Source: CAG-791 sp963605745
GTDB lineage: Bacteria; Bacillota; Clostridia; Lachnospirales; Lachnospiraceae
Reading direction: 5' to 3'
Assembly (NCBI GenBank): GCA_963605745.1
Contig: CAVCWT010000020.1
Span: forward strand, 1-52,693
Length of the DNA stretch: 52,693 nt
Under the pieces are notes generated by a model. That model was not told the origin of the DNA. It was given only the letters and a program-made list of their open reading frames with translations, and made no database searches. The translations under genes and the position numbers were made by a program. Below, piece by piece: positions 15,031 through 22,482 of the stretch (positions are counted from its first letter, which is position 1; the number at the start of each line of letters is the position of its first letter).

Positions 15031-15449
15031 TGTGAGGTGATTGCAGCATCAGCTGCAGAACCCCGCGAGGAGAAATTCGCGAAGGCGATTTCTCCGATGC
15101 GCGAGTGAAACGGTTACGTTTCACTCGATGTGAGGTGATTGCAGCATCAGCTGCAGAACCCCGCGAGGAGAAATTCGCGAAGGCGATTTCTCCGATGCGC
15201 GAGTGAAACGGTTACGTTTCACTCGATGTGAGGTGATTGCAGCATCAGCTGCAGAACCCCGCGAGGAGAAATTCGCGAAGGCGATTTCTCCGATGCGCGA
15301 GTGAAACGGTTACGTTTCACTCGATGTGAGGTGATTGCAGCATCAGCTGCAGAACCCCGCGAGGAGAAATTCGCGAAGGCGATTTCTCCGATGCGCGAGT
15401 GAAACGGTTACGTTTCACTCGATGTGAGGTGATTGCAGCATCAGCTGCA
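15031..15449. repeat. 98-bp tandem repeat array, four perfect units plus a partial
   Basis: Units start at 15031, 15129, 15227 and 15325, and a 27-bp fifth piece starts at 15423. By eye the four units are identical. Each contains three palindromes: TGCAGCATCAGCTGCA, GGAGAAATTCGC with GCGATTTCTCC, and CGAGTGAAACG with CGTTTCACTCG. Because 98 is not a multiple of three, no repeated protein is encoded. The array fills the gap between the smpB stop codon and the rplU promoter. It is not a CRISPR, as there are no spacers. Confidence 0.97.
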
Positions 15450-15455
15450 ATCACC
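15428..15455. terminator. Perfect hairpin over the smpB stop codon
   Basis: GGTGATTGCAGC and GCTGCAATCACC form a 12-bp stem with a 4-base loop. The stop codon of smpB (15451-15453) lies in one arm. No T-run follows on the minus strand, so it may protect the mRNA 3' end or join the array structure rather than terminate. Confidence 0.6.
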
Positions 15456-15915
15456 CACGGTATACATCCTTGAAATCCCGCTCAGCTTCTCTTCTGGCAT
15501 CTTTTTTCTTGATGTCCTCGCGTTTATCGTAGCTGTGCTTGCCTCGTGCGAGTCCGATTTCCACCTTGCAGCGGCCACCTTTGAGATACACCTGCAGCGG
15601 CACAATGGTATAGCCCTTCTGTGATACCTGCTGATCCAGCTTCAGAATCTGGTTTTTATGTAGCAGAAGCTTGCGCTTGCGCAGGGGTTCCCGGTTAAAG
15701 ATGTTGCCTTTTTCATACGGACTAATGTTCATTCCTTCTACAAAGGCTTCGCCGTGATCAATGGACACGTACGCTTCCTTAACGCTGCACTTGCCCTGAC
15801 GGATGGATTTAATCTCTGTTCCGTAGAGTTCAATACCGGCTTCGTATTTTTCTTCGATAAAGTAATCATGATATGCCTTTTTGTTGTTGGCAATCAGTTT
15901 AATGCTCTCCTGCAT
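15451..15915 (-). CDS. smpB: SsrA-binding protein SmpB
   Basis: This 154-residue tmRNA-binding protein is needed for trans-translation rescue of stalled ribosomes. Typical features are LIANNKKAYHDYFIEEKYEAGI at the start, GTEIKSIRQGKCSVKEAYV, SPYEKGN and the C-terminal basic tail with GKHSYDKREDIKKKDARREAERDFK. The ATG at 15915 is chosen because AAGGAAACGCC precedes it and family N-termini start near here. It overlaps the rnr end by 17 bp, the usual rnr-smpB coupling. The tmRNA gene was not found next to it; the 98-bp array occupies that position. Confidence 0.95.
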   Translation of the reverse strand: MQESIKLIANNKKAYHDYFIEEKYEAGIELYGTEIKSIRQGKCSVKEAYVSIDHGEAFVEGMNISPYEKGNIFNREPLRKRKLLLHKNQILKLDQQVSQKGYTIVPLQVYLKGGRCKVEIGLARGKHSYDKREDIKKKDARREAERDFKDVYRG

Positions 15916-18244
15916 GGCGTTTCCTTCCGTGATGCTTGCCGTGGTGATGCTTTTTATGCGCCGCCTTCCCATCCTCCTGCGGCTCTCCGGACCGTTTCAG
16001 TTTTTTGGGCTTTGCACTTTTCTTTTTGCCGCTGCTGTTAGCACCGGTCGTATTTTGCACGTCCTCGTTGGAATCCTCAGAATACAGTTCAAAGTCAATG
16101 GTCCTTGCCATGGTGTCGACAGAGGCAACACTGACGCGAACCGCCCGGCCAAGGCCGTAGGTTTTGCCGGTCCGTTCTCCGACAAGTTGTGCTTTCTCCT
16201 CGACGTAGTTGTAATAGTCGTCGCGAAGGGACCGAACCGGAATCAGGCCCTCCACCGTGTTCGGCAGTTGCACATAAATTCCCCAGCCGGTGACACCGCT
16301 GACCGTTCCGCCAAAGACCTCTCCAAGGTGGCCCTGCATGTACTCGCACATTTTCTGTTTGTTGGTTTCGCGCTCTGCCTCATCGGCACGTCTCTCCATG
16401 TTGGACGACTGCGTGCAGACGTTCGGCAGGATCGAATCGTAGTGACTGCGGCGCTTTGCGGTGAGCTTGCCACGCAGCTGCTCCTTGATGATGCGATGAA
16501 TCTGCAGATCCGGATAGCGGCGAATCGGTGAGGTAAAGTGGCAGTAATACTGCAGTGCCAGGCCGAAATGTCCGCCGCAATTCGTGGTATACATGGCCCG
16601 CTGCATACTGCGCAGCGTCATGACACTGACGGTTGCCTCCTCCGGCTTCCCCTTCAGGCCAGTCAAGAGGTTCTGGATTTCATGAGGATGAACCTGCCCG
16701 TGGCTCCAGCGGAACCGGTAGCCGTAGCCCTGTACGAAGGCCTTGAGGCGCTGGAGCTTCTCCTCATCCGGCTCCCCGTGCGTTCGATAAACAAACGGAA
16801 CGCCCAGCCAGTAAAAATGCTCTGCCACGGTCTCATTGGCAGCGACCATGAAATTCTCAATCATCATCGTTGCGGCATTTCTCTCGTAGGGGACAATCTC
16901 CGTCACCTTGCCGTCTGCGTCCAGGTGAATCTTGCACTCCGGGAATTCAAAATCAATGGCACCGTCGGTCGTTCTTTTTTTGCTAAGGATCGCAGAAAGG
17001 CGAAGGCCACGCCGCAGCATGGCGGCAATGGCATGGGATTTTGTTTTGGCACCGCGCCGAATTCCCTGCGCCTCCAGCTGGCCTATGATCTCTGACTCAT
17101 CCTTTTCTTCAAAGAGCTTCATGACGCCGGGATAGGACAGCTTGGCATCCGAACGAATGATGGTCTCGATGACGCGAGAATCCACTACACGCCCCGTATT
17201 ATCCATTTGCATGATGCAGCTAAGGGCCAGGCGATCCTCGCCGGGATTCAGTGAGCAGATCCCGTTCGAGAGCTCGTGAGGGAGCATTGGAATCACGCGG
17301 TCCACGAGATAATTGGAGGTTGCCCGTTTCAGTGCCTCCTTGTCCAGCTCAGTGCCTTCCTTAACATACTGGGCGACATCCGCAATGTGGACGCCGAGCT
17401 CCCAGGCGGCGCTGTTGTCCGTCTCATCCGCATGTAGTCTTCGAACTGAGATCGCATCGTCGATATCCTTAGTGTCCGGGCCGTCGATGGTAACGGTCAG
17501 AACATCCCGCCAGTCTTCACGGTGCTTTTGCTCTTTGGGCGGCAGTTGAATGGTCTGCGGAATCTCCCGGACCTCTTTCATAACCCCATCCGGAAAGCTC
17601 TGCGGCAGATTGTAGGCCCGCATGATGGACAGAATGTCCACGCCGGGATCATCCATATGTCCCAGAATCTCGATGATCTCACCGGTCAGGCTGACCCTGG
17701 AGCCTCCGCGGCTGCTGTGGCCCTTCCCTCCGGCTGCAGATGCCTTACCCTCTCCGTAATCCGTGATCCGGACAACGACCTTATGACCGTTGACGGCCCC
17801 CATCGTTGCTCCGAATGGAATCCGAACATCTGCAGGGATCTTGCGGTTATCCGGAATGACACTCCCGGATCCTTCCATGGCCCCCGCCTTGGAGACTTCC
17901 TCCCGTTCTTCCCCGGAGCCTTCTTTTGCGCTTTCCTTCGAGCTCATGTAGCTGCCATAAAAGGTTCCGACAAGGGTTGTCGTATTGCGGGTAATGACCG
18001 AAGTGACCTCCGCCTCCTGGCGCCTTCCGTCCTTGCCGCCAAGGTTGATCTCGCCGCGAAAGGACGGCAGGAGTCGCACCTCCACCACATCGCCGTCGAG
18101 TGCTGTACCGGTTCTCCCTTCCGGAACGAACAGATCCTGCTCGAGTTCCTCATTGGCCACAAAGCCAAAGCCCTTTGCATTTGCCAGGAAGGTTCCCTGC
18201 ATATAGATTTCTTTTTTTGACTTTTTCTTTTCTTTTGTACTCAT
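15899..18244 (-). CDS. rnr: Ribonuclease R
   Basis: This 781-residue 3'-5' exoribonuclease of the RNB family degrades structured RNA and works with tmRNA in non-stop mRNA decay. The order is N-terminal cold-shock-like OB domains (about 15-190), the RNB catalytic domain with TIDGPDTKDIDDAIS (Asp cluster, about 250) and HFTSPIRRYPDLQIHR, an S1 domain (GTVSGVTGWGIYVQLPN) and a basic, His-rich tail. The N-terminal region carries a low-complexity insertion (KESAKEGSGEEREEVSKAG) unusual for the family. The start site is weakly supported because no strong Shine-Dalgarno is present. It lies between secG and smpB as in Bacillus. Confidence 0.93.
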   Translation of the reverse strand: MSTKEKKKSKKEIYMQGTFLANAKGFGFVANEELEQDLFVPEGRTGTALDGDVVEVRLLPSFRGEINLGGKDGRRQEAEVTSVITRNTTTLVGTFYGSYMSSKESAKEGSGEEREEVSKAGAMEGSGSVIPDNRKIPADVRIPFGATMGAVNGHKVVVRITDYGEGKASAAGGKGHSSRGGSRVSLTGEIIEILGHMDDPGVDILSIMRAYNLPQSFPDGVMKEVREIPQTIQLPPKEQKHREDWRDVLTVTIDGPDTKDIDDAISVRRLHADETDNSAAWELGVHIADVAQYVKEGTELDKEALKRATSNYLVDRVIPMLPHELSNGICSLNPGEDRLALSCIMQMDNTGRVVDSRVIETIIRSDAKLSYPGVMKLFEEKDESEIIGQLEAQGIRRGAKTKSHAIAAMLRRGLRLSAILSKKRTTDGAIDFEFPECKIHLDADGKVTEIVPYERNAATMMIENFMVAANETVAEHFYWLGVPFVYRTHGEPDEEKLQRLKAFVQGYGYRFRWSHGQVHPHEIQNLLTGLKGKPEEATVSVMTLRSMQRAMYTTNCGGHFGLALQYYCHFTSPIRRYPDLQIHRIIKEQLRGKLTAKRRSHYDSILPNVCTQSSNMERRADEAERETNKQKMCEYMQGHLGEVFGGTVSGVTGWGIYVQLPNTVEGLIPVRSLRDDYYNYVEEKAQLVGERTGKTYGLGRAVRVSVASVDTMARTIDFELYSEDSNEDVQNTTGANSSGKKKSAKPKKLKRSGEPQEDGKAAHKKHHHGKHHGRKRHAGEH

Positions 18245-18261
18245 CTCTTACCATCTCACAA

Positions 18262-18329
18262 TGTATCTGTTACTGTAAGGATCCCGGACAGCAGCTACAG
18301 AAGTGTCGCAGATACGTAGCTACTGATTT
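18262..18329. repeat. R3-family repeat between secG and rnr
   Basis: It starts GTATCTGTTACTGTAAGGAT and contains CAGCAGCTAC paired with GTAGCTACTG. It abuts an R2 repeat that begins at 18330. The region lies between the secG terminator and rnr. Confidence 0.6.
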
Positions 18330-18412
18330 GTATCTGTTTAGCATCCGGCGATTACAACATGAACCAGCCGCCTCGCGGACAGATTCATAATTGAAACCCT
18401 CAGATGGCCAAG
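18330..18412. repeat. R2-family repeat between secG and rnr
   Basis: It starts GTATCTGTTTAGCATCC and continues in step with the minus strand of 11850-11967 (GGCGATT, ACATGAA, GCCGC, GATTCAT, TTGAAACCCTCAG). Its far end is not sharply defined. Confidence 0.65.
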
Positions 18413-18475
18413 GCCAAACAGGAGAAGGCATGATAGTTTTGGCACACAGCTTCCCAAAACGCCGGTAGAAAACAA

Positions 18476-18508
18476 AAGGGCGCATCCCGATGTCAGGAGC
18501 GCCCTTGG
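18476..18508 (-). terminator. secG terminator
   Basis: AAGGGCGC and GCGCCCTT are followed on the minus strand by TTGTTTTC. It lies 23 bp after the secG stop, so rnr may need its own promoter. Confidence 0.7.
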
Positions 18509-18530
18509 ATCTGCATTCGCAGGACCTTGT

Positions 18531-18770
18531 TTAGAACAGGTTCATGTTCAGAAGAACTGCCAGTACGAAAAATGCGACAACCAAACCAATGGTGGCATGT
18601 ACCAGATGTCCCTCTGCGGAACGTCCCTTGTTCTTGCCCCAATAGGTATCGGCAGCACCTGCAATGGTACCGAGTCCCTGTGTCTTGCCCTCCTGCATCA
18701 GCACGATCACAGATAATGCAATGCTGACCAGAATCAGAACGATAGTTAAAATCCAACGAACAATACTCAT
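18531..18770 (-). CDS. secG: Preprotein translocase subunit SecG
   Basis: This 79-residue accessory subunit belongs to the SecYEG protein-export channel in the cytoplasmic membrane. Two membrane helices are visible (about 5-25 and 55-76), separated by the family stretch LMQEGKTQGLGTIAGAADTYWGKNKGRSAEG. The length and the position before rnr-smpB are typical. Confidence 0.93.
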   Translation of the reverse strand: MSIVRWILTIVLILVSIALSVIVLMQEGKTQGLGTIAGAADTYWGKNKGRSAEGHLVHATIGLVVAFFVLAVLLNMNLF

Positions 18771-18942
18771 CTTGACTTCCCGACCTTATTTTAATAAGTT
18801 TTTATCCTGTAACTCGCGCGGGTGTTATAGAATAATGTAAATCAATCCGTTGCGCACCAGCCTGACCTTTCCAAAGAAAAGCCAACTGGAGCAAAACACT
18901 TAACCCGCATATCACAGCAAATTATAGCAAAGGAATTCTATC

Positions 18943-20757
18943 GTGACAAGCATGAATCCAATAGATCAACCGTTACCGTCCACACATCGCCCCTCAGCAG
19001 GTCCCGGCATAGATGTCCGCCGCGGGGACGCCCCGGCGCCTTCGACCACATCAAAAGAGTCTTCCGTCACCCAAAAGACGCTCCTTTTGCAGATGCTCTT
19101 CTGCCTGGTCGTTTCTTTTGTGCTGATGCTGCTGCTGACGCGTTCGTCTTTTTTATATCCTTATAATAACTGGGACGACTCCAACAGTTATTTTTCCATG
19201 GGGAAATCCATGTTCCACGGAACGCTGATTTATCGTGACCTGTTCGATCAGAAGGGACCCTACCTGTATTTTCTGTACGGTCTGTGCTCCTTGATATCGC
19301 AGACCTCGTTCCTTGGCGTTTTCATCATGGAGGTCATCTGGGGGGCAGCGGACCTGTACCTCCTGCAGAACATCATGAGTCTGTACTGCCAAAAGACGAC
19401 CGCACTTTTCCTCTCTCCAATCCTCCTATGCTGCATGTGCGCCTCCAAGAGCTTTTACTGGGGCGGCTGCGCCGAAGAGCTGTGCCTGCCGTTTCTGCTG
19501 CTGACGCTTAATCTGCTGCTGCAGACATTGCATCAGAATCCTACACAGTCCAAGGTCCTAAGAGGGAACGATTTGAGCGACGCATCGGTGCAGCAATATC
19601 GTCCTACTGCGTCCAATCAGGCGGAAGGCATTTACTTTACCCCTCGCGTTGTCTTTATCGCCGGCCTTTGCTGTGGGTTTGTATTCTGCGTTAAATTCAC
19701 CTTGATGGGATTCTTCCTTGGATTTGCGATCCTCGTTATTCTGACTTGCCGCAGTCCCCGTGAATTCCTTCGTCTGGCCGGAGCCTACCTTGCCGGTATC
19801 GTGGTTCCCTTCCTTCCGTGGCTGATCTATTTTGCTGTAACCGGAGGATTGGACGACTGGTACCGCGTATATATCTATACGAACGTTTTCCTGTATTCAG
19901 ATTTTGGCGCAAACTCCCACGGCGCAGGCTTTGGACAAAAGGTCTATGACCTGGCCAAGATCCTGTACTGGCTGATTCTGGACAACCTCCAGTATTTTTC
20001 CTTTGTCATTCTGGGAATTCTGTGGCTGCCACTGCGAAAGGGCGCGTGCATTGTCGAGAGAATCGCACCGGTTCTCCTGTTCGGCCTCACCTTCCTGTTC
20101 ATCTATATCGGAGGTGCACATCTGCCCTATTATGCCTTCCCTCTGACTGCCTATGCTGTCCTTGGCATGAGCCTTGTCGGAATCCTCCTGGATCACCTCG
20201 GCGGACTTGCAAAGAGCCTCTTTCCGGTCACTGCGGTCTCTGAAGAAGGCGACAGATCCTCATCCGATGCTGTATCGTCAGCAGCACCGGTTCCCTGCAG
20301 AAGCCGCAGAATGCCTTTTATGGCCGTTTTCCTGGCGCTCTCCCTGGCGGTCTCCTACGCAGTGATCCTCTCCTGCAGCTGGAACATGGATTACCTGCAT
20401 GTCTCCAAGGACGAGATTTTCCTCACTACCTTCACCGATGACATCAATGCCGACCGCGATGCCGGCCTTGTGGATCGCGAAAACACGACCCTACTGAACA
20501 TTGGCTGTCTGGACAGCGGCCTGTATACCACGACCGGCATCTATCCTACCTGCTACTGGTTCCAGACACAGACTCTGCCGGGGGACGAGGTAACCAATGC
20601 TCAGCTCTCCTATATCACTGAGGCCAGAACAGACTACATTGTTGCAAGAGATACCTATCCGGAGGAAATCTGGGAACACTACGAACTCATTGATACCTTC
20701 CATCAGGATCTGCAGCCGCAGAGTTTTGACTACTATCTGTTCCGCAGGAAATCCTGA
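18943..20757 (+). CDS. GT-C family membrane glycosyltransferase-like protein
   Basis: This 604-residue protein has a Pro/Ser-rich cytoplasmic N-terminus (1-45) and about ten membrane helices. The first external loop has YNNWDDSNSYFSMGKSM and YRDLFDQKGPYLYF, the pattern of family-39/ArnT-like transferases that take sugars from a polyprenyl-phosphate donor; the Asp residues there would be catalytic. The C-terminal extracytoplasmic region (about 490-600) is soluble. The start codon is GTG with AAAGGA about 8 bp upstream. It is monocistronic and divergent from secG. The donor and acceptor are unknown, and envelope polysaccharide or teichoic-acid decoration is an inference. Confidence 0.7.
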   Translation: MTSMNPIDQPLPSTHRPSAGPGIDVRRGDAPAPSTTSKESSVTQKTLLLQMLFCLVVSFVLMLLLTRSSFLYPYNNWDDSNSYFSMGKSMFHGTLIYRDLFDQKGPYLYFLYGLCSLISQTSFLGVFIMEVIWGAADLYLLQNIMSLYCQKTTALFLSPILLCCMCASKSFYWGGCAEELCLPFLLLTLNLLLQTLHQNPTQSKVLRGNDLSDASVQQYRPTASNQAEGIYFTPRVVFIAGLCCGFVFCVKFTLMGFFLGFAILVILTCRSPREFLRLAGAYLAGIVVPFLPWLIYFAVTGGLDDWYRVYIYTNVFLYSDFGANSHGAGFGQKVYDLAKILYWLILDNLQYFSFVILGILWLPLRKGACIVERIAPVLLFGLTFLFIYIGGAHLPYYAFPLTAYAVLGMSLVGILLDHLGGLAKSLFPVTAVSEEGDRSSSDAVSSAAPVPCRSRRMPFMAVFLALSLAVSYAVILSCSWNMDYLHVSKDEIFLTTFTDDINADRDAGLVDRENTTLLNIGCLDSGLYTTTGIYPTCYWFQTQTLPGDEVTNAQLSYITEARTDYIVARDTYPEEIWEHYELIDTFHQDLQPQSFDYYLFRRKS

Positions 20758-20773
20758 CCTGAAAGGGAAAAAC

Positions 20774-20865
20774 GTATCTATGTTAGCAGCTACCTGTCAA
20801 TTTCAATATGAATCCATCCACAAGAGGACGATTCATATTGAAATCGCCATGTGCTAAACAGATAC
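20774..20865. mobile_element. R2-family repeat, compact copy with terminal inverted repeats
   Basis: The 92-bp element has ends GTATCTATGTTAGCA and TGCTAAACAGATAC. Inside, TTTCAATATGAATC (20801-20814) and GATTCATATTGAAA (20830-20843) are perfect inverted copies. It is the clearest short form of the family and resembles a non-autonomous MITE. It lies 17 bp after the glycosyltransferase stop. Confidence 0.7.
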
Positions 20866-20866
20866 A

Positions 20867-20909
20867 AAAAGCCCCTCACTTCGCTGATCAAACGAAGTGA
20901 GGGGCTTTT
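20867..20909. terminator. Bidirectional terminator
   Basis: AAAAGCCCCTCACTTCG and CGAAGTGAGGGGCTTTT form a perfect 17-bp stem with a 9-base loop. It serves the convergent glycosyltransferase (plus) and rpsT (minus) transcripts. Confidence 0.85.
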
Positions 20910-21034
20910 CTGATATTCACTGTTCCTTTGTTCATTTCACCAGCCGCGGTGCAAGATGAAACAAACGGAAACAAATCCTGTCGCAAAGAGCCAATTTCCG
21001 TTGAAACCAGCAGATGCGAAACAGCTCTGACAAA

Positions 21035-21298
21035 TTAGTCCATTTTATTGACAGCAGATGCCAGTCTGGAAACCTTGCGGGAAGCGGTGTTCTTGTGGAA
21101 TACGCCCTTGCTCTCTGCCTTGCCAATTACAGAAGTTGCAGCGGTCAGTGCCTCAGCTGCAGCAGCCTTGTCACCAGCCTCTACTGCAGAACGAACCTTC
21201 TTAACTGCAGTCTTAACGCCGCTCTTAACAGCCTTGTTGGCCTCAGCCTTCTTAGCGCTGGTAAGAATTCTCTTCTTGGCAGATTTGATGTTTGCCAT
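21035..21298 (-). CDS. rpsT: 30S ribosomal protein S20
   Basis: This 87-residue ribosomal protein binds 16S rRNA. The Lys/Ala-rich sequence with MANIKSAKKRILTSAKK at the start and GVFHKNTASRKVSRLASAVN near the end is characteristic. It is transcribed alone from a strong promoter at 21399-21427. Confidence 0.96.
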   Translation of the reverse strand: MANIKSAKKRILTSAKKAEANKAVKSGVKTAVKKVRSAVEAGDKAAAAEALTAATSVIGKAESKGVFHKNTASRKVSRLASAVNKMD

Positions 21299-21398
21299 TT
21301 GTCATTACCTCCATTACCTATATCAACACGTGTTATCGATTTGGGTCGCGATGCTACGCAGAATCCGGACACGGACAGCTCCGCGCGCATACGTTTGT

Positions 21399-21427
21399 AT
21401 TTTACAGATGTCACCTTCGCTTGTCAA
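21399..21427 (-). promoter_or_regulatory. rpsT promoter
   Basis: On the minus strand TTGACA (21422-21427) and TAAAAT (21399-21404) are 17 bp apart. The -35 box overlaps the stop codon of the upstream CobW-like gene. The leader is about 95 nt. Confidence 0.85.
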
Positions 21428-22374
21428 CCCGCGAAATTGATCAGTGCATCCGAAGGCTCCTCGCAGGGCGTAACCTCTGTGGCCTGGAGTACGACTCCCT
21501 CGCCCTCATACTGTGCCAGAAATTCCTTGTGTACCGTCGCTGTAACCTGTATCCAGCTCTTCTCCTGGAGCTTTTCTGCATCAGCATACCGGCAGGCATA
21601 GCCAAGGAACTGCATATCTTCTGCGCAGCAGGTCATTGCCATGCGGCCCGGCACAAAGTACTCACTTGTAAAGCCGTCCGGTTTGGCAACCAGTGCCTTA
21701 AAGCGGACCGTTTTGCCCTCATAGCGCTCCGTATGCTCCATGGCATCCAGGTACCACACACCGTAGTGAATGCCCTCCAGATCGATCACCGGCTGATTAA
21801 TGTCAAATGGCAGATCCTCCTCGGTTGTGAGATCAATCTCTCCATCCTTATCCTCGAAAATCAGCTCCGCATTGGCGCAAACCGCCTTCACATTTCGCTT
21901 GTATTTAATGAGCTCTTCCTCATCAATGTCATCGCATCGATTGAACATGATGAGCTCGGAACTGCGCAGCTCCTCGAACAGGAGCGAACGCATTGCCAGA
22001 TTGGAAAAATACATGCCGAACGTTGAGGCATCGATGCAGGAAATCTGCTGTTCCAGTGCAAAGGCATGCGGCAGGCGGAACTTGCGGAAATCCCACATGC
22101 CGTTCCACTCGATCAGAACACGGCCGGGATGATATTTCGCATTGAGAGCCATGAGTGTGGCAGGCGTAAAGTCCTCCAGATTCTCGATGACCTCCAGATC
22201 CGTTCTGGTCTGTGTCAGCAGCTCTTTGCTGAACTCTGTCTCACCTTCCTCGCACAGGATCAGGAGCGTTCTCTCTCTGCTCTGAAAATAAGGCTGTCCG
22301 ATGGTATAGGCATAAAAGCTGGATTTTCCGGAATCCAGAAATCCATTGATCACATATACCGGAATCTTTTCCAT
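21424..22374 (-). CDS. CobW/COG0523-like GTP-binding protein, divergent
   Basis: This 316-residue protein has a COG0523-type G domain with an altered P-loop, GFLDSGKSS (11-19) instead of GFLGAGKTT, and it lacks the CxCC metal motif of classical members. The C-terminal third (about 205-316) is not the usual CobW_C domain. It contains YFVPGRMAMTCCAED and QFLGYACRY, resembling the C-terminal domain of the TIGR03943/DUF1980 family, which often accompanies a permease and CobW proteins in zinc-linked loci. It lies 108 bp downstream of a classical COG0523 gene, probably in one transcript. A role in metal or cofactor handling is inferred from the family only. Confidence 0.75.
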   Translation of the reverse strand: MEKIPVYVINGFLDSGKSSFYAYTIGQPYFQSRERTLLILCEEGETEFSKELLTQTRTDLEVIENLEDFTPATLMALNAKYHPGRVLIEWNGMWDFRKFRLPHAFALEQQISCIDASTFGMYFSNLAMRSLLFEELRSSELIMFNRCDDIDEEELIKYKRNVKAVCANAELIFEDKDGEIDLTTEEDLPFDINQPVIDLEGIHYGVWYLDAMEHTERYEGKTVRFKALVAKPDGFTSEYFVPGRMAMTCCAEDMQFLGYACRYADAEKLQEKSWIQVTATVHKEFLAQYEGEGVVLQATEVTPCEEPSDALINFAG

Positions 22375-22407
22375 AACGTAGACTCTCCCTTATAGTTAAG
22401 CCACAAG

Positions 22408-22423
22408 CCAGTACAGCGATTTT
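22408..22423. repeat. R4 terminal fragment
   Basis: CCAGTACAGCGATTTT is identical to the right end of the R4 element at 30533-30593 read on the minus strand. It lies between the two CobW genes. The opposite end is not clear. Confidence 0.4.
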
Positions 22424-22482
22424 CTTCTGTATTCATGCAGCGGATCTTACGTTTTCCGTTGCAAATCGCATGGCATTGATGA

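Noticed and set aside
15031..15449. CRISPR array
   Set aside because: Units are contiguous with no unique spacers, 98 bp is too long for a CRISPR repeat, and no cas genes are present.
15000..15455. tmRNA (ssrA) next to smpB
   Set aside because: No tRNA-Ala-like ends or tag-coding frame was found; the space is occupied by the 98-bp array.
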